Source of the DNA: Neolecta irregularis DAH-3
Lineage: Eukaryota > Ascomycota > Neolectomycetes > Neolectales > Neolectaceae
Direction of reading: 5' to 3'
DNA length: 21,292 nucleotides
Assembly: GCA_001929475.1 (NCBI GenBank)
Contig: LXFE01000460.1
Location: forward strand, 1 to 21,292
In this document: positions 19,316-21,292 of the stretch, in pieces
Numbering within the stretch: the first letter of the stretch is position 1
Layout: every line of letters begins with the position of its first letter
Translations under genes and position numbers: made by a program
Notes under the pieces: generated by a model
What the model was told of the DNA's origin: nothing
The model's database searches: none
What the model saw: only the letters and a program-made list of their open reading frames with translations

Positions 19316-21292
19316 ATGTTGTTTCTGAGGCATTTCCTTTTCTTTTGTGGATGCTACTTATGTTTGCAGGACTATATCCTTCGGCATCCTTGCTGTCATG
19401 CATGCTAGTGCAACACACCAAGATCTTGTGGCAAATACACAGGTTATCACACATGATCCCAATGATCTACCAGCATTCGACCCAGTAACCGAGCTGAAAA
19501 AACTATGGGATAATCCACCTGAAAATGGCATTCGTCGGTGTGATAAGAAACAGTACAAAGACATGAAACGGGAATATGGAGATCCATTTTATATTGTGGC
19601 AGTCATATTAGACGGATGCGAACCTGTAGGTAAAGGTGCGGCTGCTCTCAATTATGATAGTATAATGAGTTGTCGAGCTCAGTTGAGAAAGTCATCGAAG
19701 ATTTTGGTAACACTTTATGACTGTGGTCCTATTGATCTGGCAGTTTACTAAATCAGATCCAACCAAACCGTTTCAACAGACAGCGAAGCATGCTATTGAA
19801 ACAGTTCTGGAAACAATCGTCAATGATAAAAACTATTTGAAATACAAGAATGATCCACAGAAATGGGTATATGACATGCTTGTGCCTAAGCTTCGACCAC
19901 AGCTTTTCTCGCACTTGGGGTGATCTCTTCTCCTTATGGATGCTGCTTATGGTTATAGGAAGGTACACTCGGTCACTCCTGTCATAGGTGCTACTGCAAC
20001 ACACCGAAATCTTGTGGGAAATACACAGGCTGCCACACCGGATCCCAACGATCTACCAGTGTTCGACCCAGTAGCTGAGTTGAAAAAACTATGGGATAAT
20101 CCACCTGAAAAAGGCATTCGTCTTTGTCATCATCGTCAGTATGACCACATGAAATGGAAATATGGAGAACCATTTTATATTGTGGCAGTCATATTAGATG
20201 GATGCGAACCCTTTGGTAGATCTGTGGATAACCCCACGTATTACAGTATTTCTCATCTTCGATCTTGGTTGGCAAAGTCGTCAGAGATTTTGGTAACACT
20301 TTGTAACTGTGGCCCTATTGATCTGGCAGTTTACTAAATCAGATCCAACCAATCAATTTCAACAGAAAGCGAAGCATGCTATTGAAACAGTTCTGGAAAC
20401 AATCATCAATGATCAAAAATATTTGAAATACAAGAATGATCCACGGAAATGGGTACATGACATGCTTGTGCCTAAGCTTCGACCACAGCTTTTCTCGCGC
20501 CCGGGGTAATGCCTTCTAATTATGGATACTGCTAATGTTGTAGGAAGATACAGTCCGCCACTCCTGTTATTGGTGCTACTGCAACACACCCAATTCCTGT
20601 GGGAGATACACAGGTTACCACACAGGATCTCATTGTTCCACCAGTATCCAAAAATGTACCCGAGTTGGAACAACTATTGAAAGCTCTACAGGACTGCAAA
20701 ATTCCTGATAACAATATTGTACCAGTGTCCAACGGAGTATCCAAATTCGAAGAACTATTGGAAACTCTGCCCCCAGCAGGAATTGGTCTGTGTGAGCAGA
20801 CTGACTACCTTGATATAAAGGCCAATTATGGAGATCCTTTCCTGATTGTGGCAGTCATGTTAAAAGGATGTATACCAAATATTTATCGAGGTAAAGAAGG
20901 TGAAGACGCATATCGCAGGATCAAGAGACGTCGATCTTTGTTGAGAAAGTCGTCAGAGATTTTGGTAATGCTTTGTGACTGTGACCCTATTGATTTGACA
21001 GTTTAAAAAATCAGACCCAATCAATCCATTTCAACTGGAAGCAAAGCACAATATTGAGACAGTTCTGAAGATAATCAGCAATGATCCACAATATTTGATA
21101 TACAGGAATGACCCGGAGAAATGGGTATATCACTCCCTTGTGCCTATTCTTTATCCATTCAACGGCTCGAACAAAGAGAAGTATTGCCAATTCATTACTG
21201 GATGCTGCTTATTGTTGCAGGAATGTCAAGCGGAAATCCAGCAATAGCTCTGTTGGACCTCCAAAAAAGCAACAAAAAATAGATCATGTCAA
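19316..21292 (+). CDS. Secreted tandem-repeat protein, unknown family (3' end outside window)
   Basis: At least 569 codons from eight exons: 19316-19329, 19370-19706, 19744-19919, 19959-20292, 20330-20505, 20544-20964, 21002-21180 and 21221 to beyond 21292. All seven introns are 37-40 nt and alternate phase 2, 0, 2, 0, 2, 0, 2. The N-terminus MLFLRTISFGILAVMHASA is a clear signal peptide; its first intron is GC-AG. Three tandem modules follow (residues about 24-175, 176-345 and 346-545). The first half of each ends YGDPFYIVAVILDGCEP and KSSKIL; the second half starts FTKSDP, with AKHAIETVLETI and NDPQKWVYDMLVPKLRP. Two Cys per module (IRRC and LDGC types) are conserved and could pair. Module 3 is more diverged. 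The last visible exon is basic (KNVKRKSSN, PPKKQQK). No enzyme motif is visible. It could be an effector or surface protein. Confidence 0.75.
19330..19369 (+). other. GC-AG intron separating the signal-peptide exon (40 nt)
   Basis: The 3' half (GGATGCTACTTATGTTTGCAG) resembles the 3' ends of the three inter-module introns, so this is an acceptor of the same origin. No GT donor fits between the ATG at 19316 and this site. GCATTT at 19330 gives a 40-nt phase-2 intron and yields a complete signal peptide in frame. Confidence 0.6.
19370..19919 (+). repeat. Repeat module 1 (two exons and a 37-nt intron)
   Basis: First coding cassette of the secreted protein. Coding halves are 19370-19706 and 19744-19919. 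Closely similar to module 2 at DNA level, including inside the intron 19707-19743. Confidence 0.85.
19959..20505 (+). repeat. Repeat module 2
   Basis: Coding halves 19959-20292 and 20330-20505. The second half is exactly as long (176 nt) as in module 1. The intron 20293-20329 keeps the sequence and 37-nt length of module 1. Confidence 0.85.
20544..21180 (+). repeat. Repeat module 3, diverged and enlarged
   Basis: Coding halves 20544-20964 and 21002-21180; the intron 20965-21001 is again 37 nt. The first half is 421 nt against 334-337 in modules 1 and 2, because the PVS-V-ELEQLLKAL segment is present twice in related form. Confidence 0.8.

Noticed and set aside
19936-20337. Separate gene starting at the ATG-like MDAAYGYRK in module 2
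   Set aside because: This ATG lies in an inter-module intron; the corresponding ATG before module 3 is out of frame, while splicing keeps all modules in one frame.

Overview
This is eukaryotic DNA, almost certainly fungal. Six housekeeping genes can be rebuilt at residue level, but only by removing very short spliceosomal introns. Counting the secreted-protein gene at the right edge, I placed 46 introns of 34-55 nt, with 37 nt the commonest length. Three of them need a GC-AG instead of a GT-AG boundary. Fungal traits include a LIS1/PAC1 homologue, a universal-stress-protein gene with a long serine-rich N-terminus, and a Hul5/UBE3C-type HECT ligase. I cannot place the lineage more precisely.

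Left part (1-3931): gene-poor and repeat-rich. It holds GC-rich low-complexity DNA, a 50-bp tandem repeat, a diverged GC-rich repeat pair (519-680 and 1337-1505), a purine-rich minisatellite, and a dispersed 118-bp repeat whose two copies keep the same reading frame and stop. It also holds a 73-bp direct repeat, a hairpin, a possible small secreted protein and an uncertain GC-rich ORF. These look mostly like relics.

Centre (3932-18722): compact genes in divergent and convergent pairs. A minus-strand XMAP215/Stu2-type microtubule polymerase (3932-7008) and a plus-strand LIS1/PAC1 gene (7364-8950) share a very GC-rich 355-bp promoter. Both encode microtubule or dynein regulators. Next come a YTH-domain protein (9202-11973, plus), a magnesium-dependent phosphatase MDP-1 (11981-12738, minus, tail to tail with the YTH gene), a universal stress domain protein (13036-14708, plus, divergent from MDP-1), and a Hul5/UBE3C ligase (14937-18227, minus). 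A 100-aa orphan (18420-18722, plus) follows.

Right part (19316 to beyond the window end): one gene for a predicted secreted protein built from three tandem modules of about 155-200 aa. Each module is encoded by a two-exon cassette bounded by phase-2 introns and split by a 37-nt phase-0 intron. The last visible exon begins a lysine-rich tail. I recognise no known family. This is the best candidate here for something undescribed, possibly a secreted effector or surface protein.
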